In this document: positions 1 through 6,683 of the stretch, piece by piece | Numbering within the stretch: the first letter of the stretch is position 1 | Layout of the letters: the number at the start of each line of letters is the position of its first letter | Source: Clostridiales bacterium | GTDB taxonomy: Bacteria; Bacillota; Clostridia; Oscillospirales; Oscillospiraceae | Length of the DNA: 9,253 bases | Direction of reading: 5' to 3' | Assembly: GCA_003533405.1 (NCBI GenBank) | Contig: DQDL01000034.1 | Location: 1-9,253 of the forward strand | Notes under the pieces: generated by a model | Told to the model about the DNA's origin: nothing | Seen by the model: only the letters and a program-made list of their open reading frames with translations | The model's database searches: none | Translations under genes and position numbers: made by a program

Positions 1-1782
1 GTTGACATAACATATTTTAAGCAACCGTATCTAAAGGATCACATTCGCCGTGGACAGTGTCTGAATTTCTACGGCAAGATAATCGGTGTCGGCGGAAAGC
101 GGACGATGTCCAACCCCGTGTACGAGCCGGAGAATGCCCCGGACGGTGTAACGGGCAGGATAATTCCCGTGTACAGGCTGACGACCGGACTTTCGCAGAA
201 GCTCGTGATGCAAGCCGTGCGTCAGGCGCTGGATGCCTGCGGAGGTGAGCTGCCGGAGGTGCTGCCCGAGACGCTGCGTGAAAAATACTCCCTTGCGCAG
301 ACGGGCTTTGCTTATGAAAACATCCACTTCCCCGCCGATTTCACTGCCTTGGAGCTTGCCCGGCGCAGGCTGATATTCGAGGAGCTGTTCCTGCTTGCCT
401 GTGCACTCGGCAGGATGAAGGGGCGGCACAGCAAGGCAGACGGATATAAGATGCAGCCTTGTGACCTCAGCGAATTTTGGTCTGCCCTGCCCTTTGCACC
501 GACTAATGCGCAGAGGCGGGCGGTGAATGATGCGCTTTCCGACATGCAGTCGGGCAAGGCGATGAACAGGCTCGTTCAGGGCGATGTCGGCAGCGGCAAA
601 ACGCTCGTTGCGGCGGCACTTATCTGGTACGCTGCGAAAAACGGGTACATGAGTGCGTTCATGGCACCGACGGAAATTTTGGCAAAGCAGCATTTTGATA
701 CTCTGCTGGGCATTCTCTCCCCGCTCGGTCTGCGCATCGGACTGCTCACCGGTGCCATGACCGCAAAGCAAAAGCGTGAGGTCAAGGCCTCGCTCAGAAA
801 CGGTGAATTTGACCTTATCATCGGCACGCATGCGCTGTTTTCCGAGGATGTGGAGTACCCGAGTCTCGGGCTTGTCGTCACCGATGAGCAGCACCGCTTC
901 GGCGTAAATCAGCGCTCGAACCTTATTTCAAAGGGCGACCGCCCGCATGTGCTGGTCATGTCCGCAACGCCGATCCCCCGCACATTGGCGCTTATTATCT
1001 ACGGCGATCTTGACATTTCCGTCATTGACGAGCTGCCCCCCGGGCGGCAAAAGGTCGATACCTTCGCCGTCACCGAGAACTACCGTGTGCGGCTTAACGG
1101 CTTTATCCGTAAGCTCGTTTCCGAGGGACGGCAGGTGTTTGTCGTCTGCCCGATGATAGAGGAAAACGAGGAGCTCCCGCCGAACCTGAAGTCTGCGCAG
1201 GAGCACGCCGCCGAGCTTCAGCGCTACTTTCCCGACCTCAGGGTCGCCTGCGTGCACGGCAAGCTCAAGGCGAGGGAAAAGGCCGATATCATGCATGCCT
1301 TCGTTGCGGGCGGCATCGACATTCTCGTCTCTACAACGGTCATCGAGGTCGGCGTCGATGTGCCGAATGCGGCGCTTATGATAATTGAAAATGCCGACCG
1401 CTTCGGCCTAAGCCAGCTTCACCAGCTGCGTGGCCGTGTCGGCCGTGGCAAGCACAAAAGCTACTGCGTTTTGGTCTCCGACACAGACAACGAGGTGTCC
1501 GAGGCAAGGCTCAAGGTCATGACGCAGACAAACGACGGCTTTAAAATTTCCGAGGAGGATCTGCGGCTGCGCGGCCCGGGCGACTTCTTCGGCTCAAGGC
1601 AGCACGGTCTGCCGGCAATGCATGTTGCCGACCTGTGCTCGGACATGAATGTGCTGCAAACGGCGCAGACGGCGGCGCAGGAGCTTTTAGCCACCGATCC
1701 CGAGCTTGAAAAGCCTGAGCATCAGGCGCTTAAGGCTGCGGTCGACAGGCTTTTTGAAATGAATACGGACACGATTAATTGA
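1..1782 (+). CDS. recG: ATP-dependent DNA helicase RecG, 5'-truncated by the window edge
   Basis: RecG is a superfamily 2 double-stranded DNA translocase that remodels stalled replication forks and branch-migrates Holliday junctions and D- or R-loops. The frame is open from base 1, so 593 residues are visible; family members are near 680, so about 90 N-terminal residues are missing. The fragment starts inside the OB-fold wedge domain (FKQPYLKD, then FYGKI and MSNPVYE). The helicase core follows: Walker A GDVGSGKT at visible residues 194-201, motif II as the RecG-type DEQH at 295-298, then MSATPIPRTL, the motif IV region VFVVCPMIEE, motif V STTVIEVGVDVP and motif VI QLRGRVGRG. The C-terminal LRLRGPGDFFGSRQHG matches the TRG translocation region. 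All catalytic motifs are intact. The internal ATG at 106 is not the start, because wedge-domain homology continues upstream of it. It probably shares a transcript with the following gene. Confidence 0.97.
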   Translation, partial: VDITYFKQPYLKDHIRRGQCLNFYGKIIGVGGKRTMSNPVYEPENAPDGVTGRIIPVYRLTTGLSQKLVMQAVRQALDACGGELPEVLPETLREKYSLAQTGFAYENIHFPADFTALELARRRLIFEELFLLACALGRMKGRHSKADGYKMQPCDLSEFWSALPFAPTNAQRRAVNDALSDMQSGKAMNRLVQGDVGSGKTLVAAALIWYAAKNGYMSAFMAPTEILAKQHFDTLLGILSPLGLRIGLLTGAMTAKQKREVKASLRNGEFDLIIGTHALFSEDVEYPSLGLVVTDEQHRFGVNQRSNLISKGDRPHVLVMSATPIPRTLALIIYGDLDISVIDELPPGRQKVDTFAVTENYRVRLNGFIRKLVSEGRQVFVVCPMIEENEELPPNLKSAQEHAAELQRYFPDLRVACVHGKLKAREKADIMHAFVAGGIDILVSTTVIEVGVDVPNAALMIIENADRFGLSQLHQLRGRVGRGKHKSYCVLVSDTDNEVSEARLKVMTQTNDGFKISEEDLRLRGPGDFFGSRQHGLPAMHVADLCSDMNVLQTAQTAAQELLATDPELEKPEHQALKAAVDRLFEMNTDTIN

Positions 1783-1793
1783 AAGGCGAACCC

Positions 1794-2297
1794 ATGCGTG
1801 AAAATGAAGAAGCCCTCGCCATGCAGCAGAAAGAAAGCCTGCGGAGCTTTGCCGAGGACATTTATAATAAGGTTGGAAGCCGCATTCCCTCAGCCGTGCT
1901 GACGCACGACGAGCTGTGCTATACGATTGAATTTAACACCGCCGACCGTTTCTCACTTGTACTCATGGGCAGCGAGACGAATAACGCCGACTGCTTCCAG
2001 TCGATGCTCGTGTTTGACGGGTTTACAGACCTTTTGCTCTCCGACCGCAGGCCGTTAGAGGAGTACAAAGCGCAGCTAGTGCACCTCGTGTGCGGCATCG
2101 TCGGGCATAAAACAAGCGTCACGCAGGTCGTCAAGCGGCACACCGAAAGGCGCATCGAGTACAAAGTGCTAAATGACGGCACATGGGCGACCGTAAGCTC
2201 CGAGCAAAAACTCACCGGCTTCGGCGCTCTCCTCCTGCTGTGGAAAAACAGCGAAGATATCTTGATTTTTAGCTTAACGATAAAAAACAGGCAGTAG
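1794..2297 (+). CDS. Hypothetical protein (167 aa) downstream of recG
   Basis: I do not recognise this protein. It begins 11 nt after the recG stop, so it is probably co-transcribed with it. The ATG at 1794 is preceded by GAAAGG at 1781-1786 with 7-nt spacing, which I prefer over a TTG at 1779 inside recG. The product is soluble-looking, with no signal peptide and no clear membrane helix. Its N-terminus is charged and polar (residues 1-20). The rest alternates strand- and helix-like segments, including YTIEFNTADRFSLVLMGS, LVHLVCGIVGH and a hydrophobic GALLLLW near the C-terminus. No catalytic motif is visible. The TAG stop lies inside the left arm of the following terminator, so the operon ends here. 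In many Firmicutes recG is followed by other genes such as rsmD and coaD, so this neighbour may be lineage-specific. Confident as a gene, function unknown. Confidence 0.8.
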   Translation: MRENEEALAMQQKESLRSFAEDIYNKVGSRIPSAVLTHDELCYTIEFNTADRFSLVLMGSETNNADCFQSMLVFDGFTDLLLSDRRPLEEYKAQLVHLVCGIVGHKTSVTQVVKRHTERRIEYKVLNDGTWATVSSEQKLTGFGALLLLWKNSEDILIFSLTIKNRQ

Positions 2298-2314
2298 CTA
2301 TACTGCCTGTTTTT
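2283..2314. terminator. Bidirectional intrinsic terminator between converging operons
   Basis: A perfect 14-bp inverted repeat: AAAAACAGGCAGTA at 2283-2296, loop GCTA, and TACTGCCTGTTTTT at 2301-2314. The GC-rich core is flanked by an A-tract on one side and a T-tract on the other, so it can act in both directions. The plus-strand gene stops inside the left arm (TAG 2295-2297), and the minus-strand gene stops immediately beyond the right arm (2315-2317). It therefore serves both operons. Confidence 0.92.
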
Positions 2315-2644
2315 CTATATCCCGAATATTTTTAATACCGCGTAGGCGACGGCGCTGCCGCTTAAGGATGACAGCGCCATCAAAAGTCCTGTTTTGGACT
2401 TTGGTCTGCGGCGCAGGGTGCTCATGTAGCCGCCGGCAGCGGCTTTGGCTTCGTCCATGAGCTTTGCCTGCGTTATGCCCGAGGTGCGCATATAGTCCTC
2501 ACGGACGATGAATATTGCCTCCTCGAACACCTTTTTATCCGGAGATTTTACGACTATCACCCCTTTTGCAGTGCCCTTTACCACTTCTGCCGCCTCCTGT
2601 GATGTTGATCCCTGTTCGGATTTTACCCGTTTTGCCATATCCAT
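2315..2644 (-). CDS. Small hypothetical protein with hydrophobic C-terminal tail, in operon with spoIIE
   Basis: I do not recognise a named family. The start is ambiguous because GTG or ATG codons occur in frame at 2653, 2650, 2644 and 2638. I chose 2644 because GGTGA lies 5 nt upstream, giving 109 residues. The 2650 start would overlap the spoIIE stop as TGATG. The protein has a polar N-terminus, a central segment with VIVVKSPDKKVFEEAIFIV (strand then helix) and a basic stretch LRRRPKSK. It ends in a roughly 20-residue hydrophobic segment (LLMALSSLSGSAVAYAVLKI), which reads as a tail anchor with the basic residues in the cytoplasm. Translational coupling to spoIIE suggests expression during sporulation or a related process. 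That role is inference from context only. Confidence 0.75.
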   Translation of the reverse strand: MDMAKRVKSEQGSTSQEAAEVVKGTAKGVIVVKSPDKKVFEEAIFIVREDYMRTSGITQAKLMDEAKAAAGGYMSTLRRRPKSKTGLLMALSSLSGSAVAYAVLKIFGI

Positions 2645-2649
2645 ATACA

Positions 2650-4983
2650 TCACCCACGGGTCTGAACTTTGACGGCGAGCACGGTCATGTCGTCGCAGTT
2701 GCCGTAAATTTTCTCCGCCTCACGGAGCGTGTCACGGGCAAGCAGCTTCATGTCGTCGGTAGCCGAGTCCATGACCTCACGCAGCCAGCTGTCATTCGAG
2801 TCGCCGATGACGCCGTCGGAGGCGATTATCGCCGTGCTGCCGGGCTTCAGGCGCATGCGCACGACATCGGGCGCAGCGGATGTGCCGTCGCCGAGGCCGG
2901 GTGCAAAGCTCTCGCCCTTGATGCGGCGGATGTTCTTGCCGTTCATGACATAGCTGGGCGCTGCGCCGTACTTATAAAAGCAGGTCTCGCCGGAGAACAG
3001 GTCAACACACATGAGGTCGACCGTTGCAAAGCCCCAGTTATCGCCGCTTTTTAAAAGCATCACGGAGTTTAGTGTTTTCATCGCAACGGCGGGGTCGATG
3101 CCCGATCGCAGGAACTTTTCGAGTATCTCGATGACCTCCTTGCTCTCGCTTGCAGCCTCAGGACCGCAGCCCATGCCGTCTGACAGGATGACGCACAAAA
3201 CGCCTGAGTCGGTCTTAAAATATGTACCCCTGTCGCCGCTGACCTTCTCTCCCTTTTTCTTCATCGCCGCAATGCCGACGGATACGGCGAGAGGCTCGGC
3301 CTCAATGAGCGTGAGCTTTGCCATGCCGTCGTTTGCCGAACGCTGGCGGCACAGCCGCAGACCGAGCACCGAAGACAGCTTTTCAAGATAGTCGGGGTCT
3401 TCATACAGCCTTGAAAGCGAACCCGATTCCACCACCGCACGCAGTCTGCCCCGTCCGTCACGGTACACCGCCGCATCCGCTTCAATATCAATCGTGCGCA
3501 GATAGCGCATGAGTCGCCGCTCGGCAAGGTGGTCGGCGCCGTTTATGCTGCCGAGTTCCTCGGCAACGCCGCCGAGGATATCCGCCATGTCCGAATACTG
3601 CCCCCACGCCGTGTCACGGCTTTCACGCAGCTGCGCCGCAAAATGCTTGCGATAAGCCGCAGCACGCAGTTCACCGTTGACGGCGGTGACGAACGCCTCG
3701 GGCGTTCGGCATTTTTCAACGAACCTCAGCGGGATATCACCGAGCTGGAGCGTGCCACGCTTGGTCATGGCAGCCGTTGCATCGTTTAATGCCGATAGCG
3801 TTTCCATGTACTCGCTGTTCCAGCAGCGGTTTTTGTCCTTGCACATGACGCACACGCTGTCGGCAGCACGGTCAAACACCTTGGCGGGGTCAGCGTCGTT
3901 ATGCTTTTGCTCGACATTACGCCGCACAATCTCAAACAGTCCCGCATACGCAGAGCTAAGCTGTCCTACCCGCCGTGAGACATATCGCCTTAGGCCGGAT
4001 TCACCGCTGCCGCCGCCAACGGGCTGTATAATTGTGCCCACCCTGCAAATGACATTCGACGGCAGGAGCATAAACACGACCGAGGCGCAGAACACCTCGA
4101 CAAGGTCGCTCAGCTGCGGTGTGACCGTCCACGCAAGCGCCGCCGCAACGGCGTTTGAGAGAACGAACGCAAGCAGAAACGCCAGCCTGCCGCAGCGGTT
4201 AAAAAGCCCCGAGAGCAGTCCCGAAAACGCATATGCCATCGTGAAAAACGGTGTTCCGCCGGTCGTAAGATCCATCGCAAGACCAAACACCGTGCCGACG
4301 GTACAGCCGGTCATCATCCCACAGCGCAGTGAGCTCATCATGATGATGAGCACCGCCGCAAATCGCCCGACGGACAAGGTGTCAAACAAAACTAACCTCG
4401 ACAGCGCCATCATGAACACGGCAACGGTTATGAGCACCGCCGTTGACCGGCGTATCTCGGCAGACTCGGTCGTGGGTTCATCCTTTTTGAGCGCCTCGGC
4501 GATAAAGTAGCTCACGCCGAATGCAAGCACCGTTTCCAAAAATACGACCGCAATTGTCGGTGCGTCGCTGAGTATCTGCGAAAAGCTCGACAGCACGCCT
4601 GTGGCTAAGGTCACGGCAGCAGCGGTTGTCGGCGCAAAGAGAGTTTTTTTGTATAGCTTTGTGTCCTGAAACGAAAACTCCACCGTGAAAACGATAACTA
4701 CCGCCGCAAGGTAGCGTATGCCCCATGACAGGCCGCCGGAGACTATGTAGCCGAGCGCCGCCCCAAACAGGCAGCACACTCCGTTGACCCCCGCTCCGGC
4801 AGCGGCAACTATCGCAATGCCGAATGGACCGGCCGTGCCTAATACCCTCGCCGTGCCGAGCACAAAGCCGCCGACAAGATACATGACAGCCCATGCTATG
4901 GCGGTGACATCCTCCGAATTTCGCTGCACCACGCTGTCCTCAAATGCGGTCTTTATCGCCGCTATTGAGCCTTTTACATTCAT
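2650..4983 (-). CDS. spoIIE: Stage II sporulation protein E, PP2C-type serine phosphatase
   Basis: SpoIIE dephosphorylates the anti-anti-sigma factor SpoIIAA at the asymmetric septum, releasing sigma-F in the forespore. It also interacts with FtsZ during polar septation. The product has 777 residues (B. subtilis has 827). Residues about 25-330 are strongly hydrophobic with many membrane segments, as in the family. A soluble linker follows, including the cysteine motif CVMCKDKNRCW at 378-388. The C-terminal PPM/PP2C phosphatase domain spans about 560-777. It contains SDGMGCG (D602), ASDGV (D723) and CDDMTVLAVKV (D764, D765), matching the metal-binding aspartates of the family. The family SDGMGNG is here SDGMGCG, a minor change. 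The start at 4983 is supported by GGAGG 7 nt upstream (4991-4995). It overlaps the following small gene. A promoter with a Spo0A-like box lies upstream. Confidence 0.95.
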   Translation of the reverse strand: MNVKGSIAAIKTAFEDSVVQRNSEDVTAIAWAVMYLVGGFVLGTARVLGTAGPFGIAIVAAAGAGVNGVCCLFGAALGYIVSGGLSWGIRYLAAVVIVFTVEFSFQDTKLYKKTLFAPTTAAAVTLATGVLSSFSQILSDAPTIAVVFLETVLAFGVSYFIAEALKKDEPTTESAEIRRSTAVLITVAVFMMALSRLVLFDTLSVGRFAAVLIIMMSSLRCGMMTGCTVGTVFGLAMDLTTGGTPFFTMAYAFSGLLSGLFNRCGRLAFLLAFVLSNAVAAALAWTVTPQLSDLVEVFCASVVFMLLPSNVICRVGTIIQPVGGGSGESGLRRYVSRRVGQLSSAYAGLFEIVRRNVEQKHNDADPAKVFDRAADSVCVMCKDKNRCWNSEYMETLSALNDATAAMTKRGTLQLGDIPLRFVEKCRTPEAFVTAVNGELRAAAYRKHFAAQLRESRDTAWGQYSDMADILGGVAEELGSINGADHLAERRLMRYLRTIDIEADAAVYRDGRGRLRAVVESGSLSRLYEDPDYLEKLSSVLGLRLCRQRSANDGMAKLTLIEAEPLAVSVGIAAMKKKGEKVSGDRGTYFKTDSGVLCVILSDGMGCGPEAASESKEVIEILEKFLRSGIDPAVAMKTLNSVMLLKSGDNWGFATVDLMCVDLFSGETCFYKYGAAPSYVMNGKNIRRIKGESFAPGLGDGTSAAPDVVRMRLKPGSTAIIASDGVIGDSNDSWLREVMDSATDDMKLLARDTLREAEKIYGNCDDMTVLAVKVQTRG

Positions 4984-4990
4984 AATATCG

Positions 4991-4995
4991 CCTCC
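4991..4995 (-). promoter_or_regulatory. Ribosome binding site of spoIIE
   Basis: The minus strand reads GGAGG with 7 nt before the ATG ending at 4983. This is the strongest Shine-Dalgarno site among the genes here and fixes the spoIIE start. Confidence 0.85.
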
Positions 4996-5000
4996 GAAGT

Positions 5001-5033
5001 TTACATAAGGTATTATTTATTATACTTATGTAA
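5001..5033. promoter_or_regulatory. Palindrome around the spoIIE -10, candidate operator
   Basis: TTACATAAG at 5001-5009 and CTTATGTAA at 5025-5033 form a perfect 9-bp inverted repeat separated by 15 bp. The perfect -10 (minus strand TATAAT, 5024-5019) abuts one arm. The predicted transcription start near 5012 lies between the arms, so the transcript would carry only one arm. The palindrome would therefore act as DNA, for example as a repressor site, rather than as an RNA hairpin. Function is inferred; AT-rich palindromes can occur by chance. Confidence 0.45.
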
Positions 5034-5051
5034 TTCCCCGAAGTGCGTCAT
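5019..5051 (-). promoter_or_regulatory. spoIIE promoter with long spacer and Spo0A-like box
   Basis: On the minus strand a perfect -10 TATAAT (5024-5019) is preceded, 21 bp upstream, by ATGACG (5051-5046), a 4/6 match to TTGACA. Overlapping it is TGACGCA (5050-5044), a 6/7 match to the Spo0A box TGNCGAA. Spo0A-activated sigma-A promoters of spoIIE and spoIIG in Bacillus have an unusually long 21-22 bp spacer with 0A boxes near the -35, so the arrangement fits. The start would be near 5012, giving a leader of about 30 nt. The -10 is clear; the Spo0A assignment is inference. Confidence 0.55.
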
Positions 5052-5099
5052 TTGGCGCTGTTGAGAAATGTTTTATCAACAGGGGAAATAAGCGAAAAT

Positions 5100-5127
5100 A
5101 AAACAGGACTGTTTCCAGTCCTGTTTT
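5100..5127 (-). terminator. Intrinsic terminator of the DUF364 gene
   Basis: A 12-bp perfect stem: AAAACAGGACTG at 5100-5111, loop TTTC, and CAGTCCTGTTTT at 5116-5127. On the minus strand the hairpin starts directly after the TGA stop (5130-5128) and is followed by further T-rich sequence (ATTTTC). It isolates the upstream gene from spoIIE. Confidence 0.9.
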
Positions 5128-5847
5128 TCAGTCTATCGTGAAGCTTTTGCCGAAGGGATACGGAGTTCCCCTCACCTTTTGCATCCAGTCGACGATGCCG
5201 TCCTTGTCGGTCACGACCATGCCTGACAGTCGGTCGATGCCGAGCGATTTTAGCTCGGGACACATGGGGACGGTCGGGCCGATGACAACGGTCTTTGCGT
5301 TTCGAGATAGCTCAAGCAGCCTCGGCATGGTCTTGTTCACCGCTGCACTTCCTGTGATGATAGAGACATCACATTCGGGCAGAATATACTCGCAGGCGCT
5401 GTCCGGCAGATCGCCGTCACGGGGCTCCCGCTCAATTATGTAAACCTCTTTTGCTCCCTTCAGTGCTTCATCGCCGAGCTTTAGGTGACCGATGAGTGCG
5501 ACGGTCTTGTCCGCGATATCCATGCCGTCGGTACAGCTTTTTGCATCGTCGGCGGCAAGGTGCAGGCGCTCCATGCGCTCGGGCGTATTGTAATAGGCGT
5601 TTATGACAGCCATCGCTTCGCTGGCCTCGTTAAAGCTCCAACTCATGACGGCCTGTGCCGCTGTCTTTGCGCCCAGCCCCACGAGTGAGGCGAATTTGCG
5701 CTGCACGCTCTCGCCCTCGGTGTTCATGGCAATTCCGAAGCTGCCGTTTGATAGTTCTGCTCCGACCCATGCAACACCACGCACGATGCCGGTCACAGTG
5801 AGCGTATCGTCCATGCCGTCTATTAAAATCTTATAATAATCCTTCAT
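5128..5847 (-). CDS. DUF4213/DUF364 family protein (putative heavy-metal chelation)
   Basis: The 239-residue product matches the two-part family in which an N-terminal DUF4213 domain (about 1-90, ending near VINAYYNT) precedes a DUF364 Rossmann-like domain (about 110-230). Diagnostic segments are DVSIITGSAAVNKTMPRLLEL (N171 and K172 in the NKT), VVIGPTVPMCPEL and GMVVTDKDGIVDWM. The family is described as putative heavy-metal chelation on structural grounds; no biochemical reaction is established that I can name. It is predicted cytoplasmic, with no signal peptide or membrane helix. An in-frame extension of 28 residues exists upstream, but the ATG at 5847 has AGAGGTGTG just before it, and the extension would run through the promoter region into tatD. 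It is a single-gene unit with its own terminator and is divergent from tatD. No metal transporter is visible next to it. Confidence 0.85.
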   Translation of the reverse strand: MKDYYKILIDGMDDTLTVTGIVRGVAWVGAELSNGSFGIAMNTEGESVQRKFASLVGLGAKTAAQAVMSWSFNEASEAMAVINAYYNTPERMERLHLAADDAKSCTDGMDIADKTVALIGHLKLGDEALKGAKEVYIIEREPRDGDLPDSACEYILPECDVSIITGSAAVNKTMPRLLELSRNAKTVVIGPTVPMCPELKSLGIDRLSGMVVTDKDGIVDWMQKVRGTPYPFGKSFTID

Positions 5848-5867
5848 GATCACACCTCTATATCTTA

Positions 5868-5906
5868 CTTGCGTTATTATAGCAGGCAATGTTATAATTG
5901 CGCAAG
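5868..5906. promoter_or_regulatory. Fully overlapping divergent promoters in an imperfect palindrome
   Basis: Plus strand, towards tatD: TTGCGT (5869-5874), 18-bp spacer, TATAAT (5893-5898) preceded by TGT. Minus strand, towards the DUF364 gene: TTGCGC (5905-5900), 18-bp spacer, TATAAT (5881-5876) preceded by TGC. Both -10 boxes are perfect and have the TGn extension; both -35 boxes match only TTG. The -35 of each promoter lies beside the -10 of the other, within arms 5868-5881 and 5893-5906 that are complementary at 12 of 14 positions. Polymerase bound in one direction should exclude the other. The tatD leader would be only about 13 nt. Confidence 0.65.
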
Positions 5907-5917
5907 AGGTGAACGAC

Positions 5918-6682
5918 ATGTACTTTGACACCCATGCGCATTATGACAGCGGAGCGTTCAACGCCGACCGCTATGAGATACTCGGCTCGATGCCCGCAAG
6001 CAATGTTGGGCTCATCGTCGACCCGGGCTGCGATCTTGGGAGCAGCAAGGCGGCGATAGCGCTTGCCGAGCGCTTCGAGTTTATTTACGCCGCCGTAGGC
6101 TGGCATCCCGAGGATATGGATAAGCTTTCGGAGGAAGGTTACGCCGAATTGGAACGGCTTGCCGAGCACCCGAAGTGCGTTGCCATCGGCGAGATAGGGC
6201 TCGACTACTATTGGGACGACACCCACAAGGCCGAACAAAAAGAGCTTTTCAGACGGCAGATAGAGCTTGCTTTAAGGCTTAATAAGCCCGTCATCGTCCA
6301 CGACCGTGAGGCGCACGGCGACTGCATGAAGATAGTGCGGGACTACCCCGCTCTGCGTGGCGTGTTCCACTGCTACTCGGGCAGCGCCGAGATGGCGGCG
6401 GAGCTATTAAAGCGTGGCTGGTACCTCGGCTTTGACGGGCCTATCACATACAAAAACGCCCGTAAGGCAATTGAGGTTCTCGAAATGTGCCCGCTCGATA
6501 AAATGGTCATCGAGACCGACAGTCCGTATCTCACCCCAGTACCGAACCGAGGCAAGCGCAACGACTCACGGCAGCTTGAGTTTGTCGTGCGCAAAATTGC
6601 CGAGGTAAAGGGATTGAGCGCCGAGAATGTCGAGGAGCTTACATATACTAACGGCAAAAAATTATTTGGAATTGGTGAATGA
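5918..6682 (+). CDS. tatD: TatD family metal-dependent deoxyribonuclease
   Basis: TatD proteins are metal-dependent hydrolases with a TIM-barrel fold. Characterised members act as 3'-5' exonucleases on DNA or RNA and have been linked to DNA repair and nucleic-acid turnover. The 254-residue length fits the family. The metal ligands are in place: FDTHAHYD with H6 and H8, GEIGLDYY with E92, IVHDREA with H128, VFHCYSGS with H151, and ETDSPYLTP with D201. The ATG at 5918 is chosen because AAGAGGTGA (5904-5912) lies 5 nt upstream and the barrel begins directly at MYFDTH; an in-frame ATG at 5846 would run back through the divergent promoter. The phosphatase gene follows after 1 nt. In many Firmicutes tatD (yabD) sits after metG, so this context differs. 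The name does not imply a role in Tat transport. Confidence 0.93.
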   Translation: MYFDTHAHYDSGAFNADRYEILGSMPASNVGLIVDPGCDLGSSKAAIALAERFEFIYAAVGWHPEDMDKLSEEGYAELERLAEHPKCVAIGEIGLDYYWDDTHKAEQKELFRRQIELALRLNKPVIVHDREAHGDCMKIVRDYPALRGVFHCYSGSAEMAAELLKRGWYLGFDGPITYKNARKAIEVLEMCPLDKMVIETDSPYLTPVPNRGKRNDSRQLEFVVRKIAEVKGLSAENVEELTYTNGKKLFGIGE

Positions 6683-6683
6683 A

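Noticed and set aside
31..894. A 287-codon open frame on the minus strand
   Set aside because: It is fully antisense to recG, whose helicase motifs are intact on the plus strand, and has no recognisable domain.
2388..2395. An extra CCTGTTTT inside the small spoIIE-linked gene, a possible fourth terminator
   Set aside because: It has no complementary arm nearby and lies within coding sequence, so it is a chance copy of the terminator core.
3801..3860. The SpoIIE cysteine cluster CVMCKDKNRCW as a novel zinc-binding insertion
   Set aside because: A Cys-rich motif at this position between membrane and phosphatase regions is, from memory, a usual feature of SpoIIE, so it is not unusual.
3677..4510. 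A 277-codon open frame on the plus strand, with a smaller one at 2515-3054
   Set aside because: Both are antisense to spoIIE, which carries clear phosphatase motifs and membrane segments. The Ser/Thr/Arg-rich products look like frame shadows.
5060..5080. GTTGA ... TCAAC inverted repeat between spoIIE and the DUF364 gene
   Set aside because: The 5-bp arms with a long AT-rich loop are too weak to support a hairpin or operator call.
5846..5917. N-terminal extension of TatD by 24 residues, and the reciprocal 28-residue extension of the DUF364 protein
   Set aside because: Both would cross the divergent promoters, and both genes have well-placed ribosome binding sites at the inner starts, where family homology begins.
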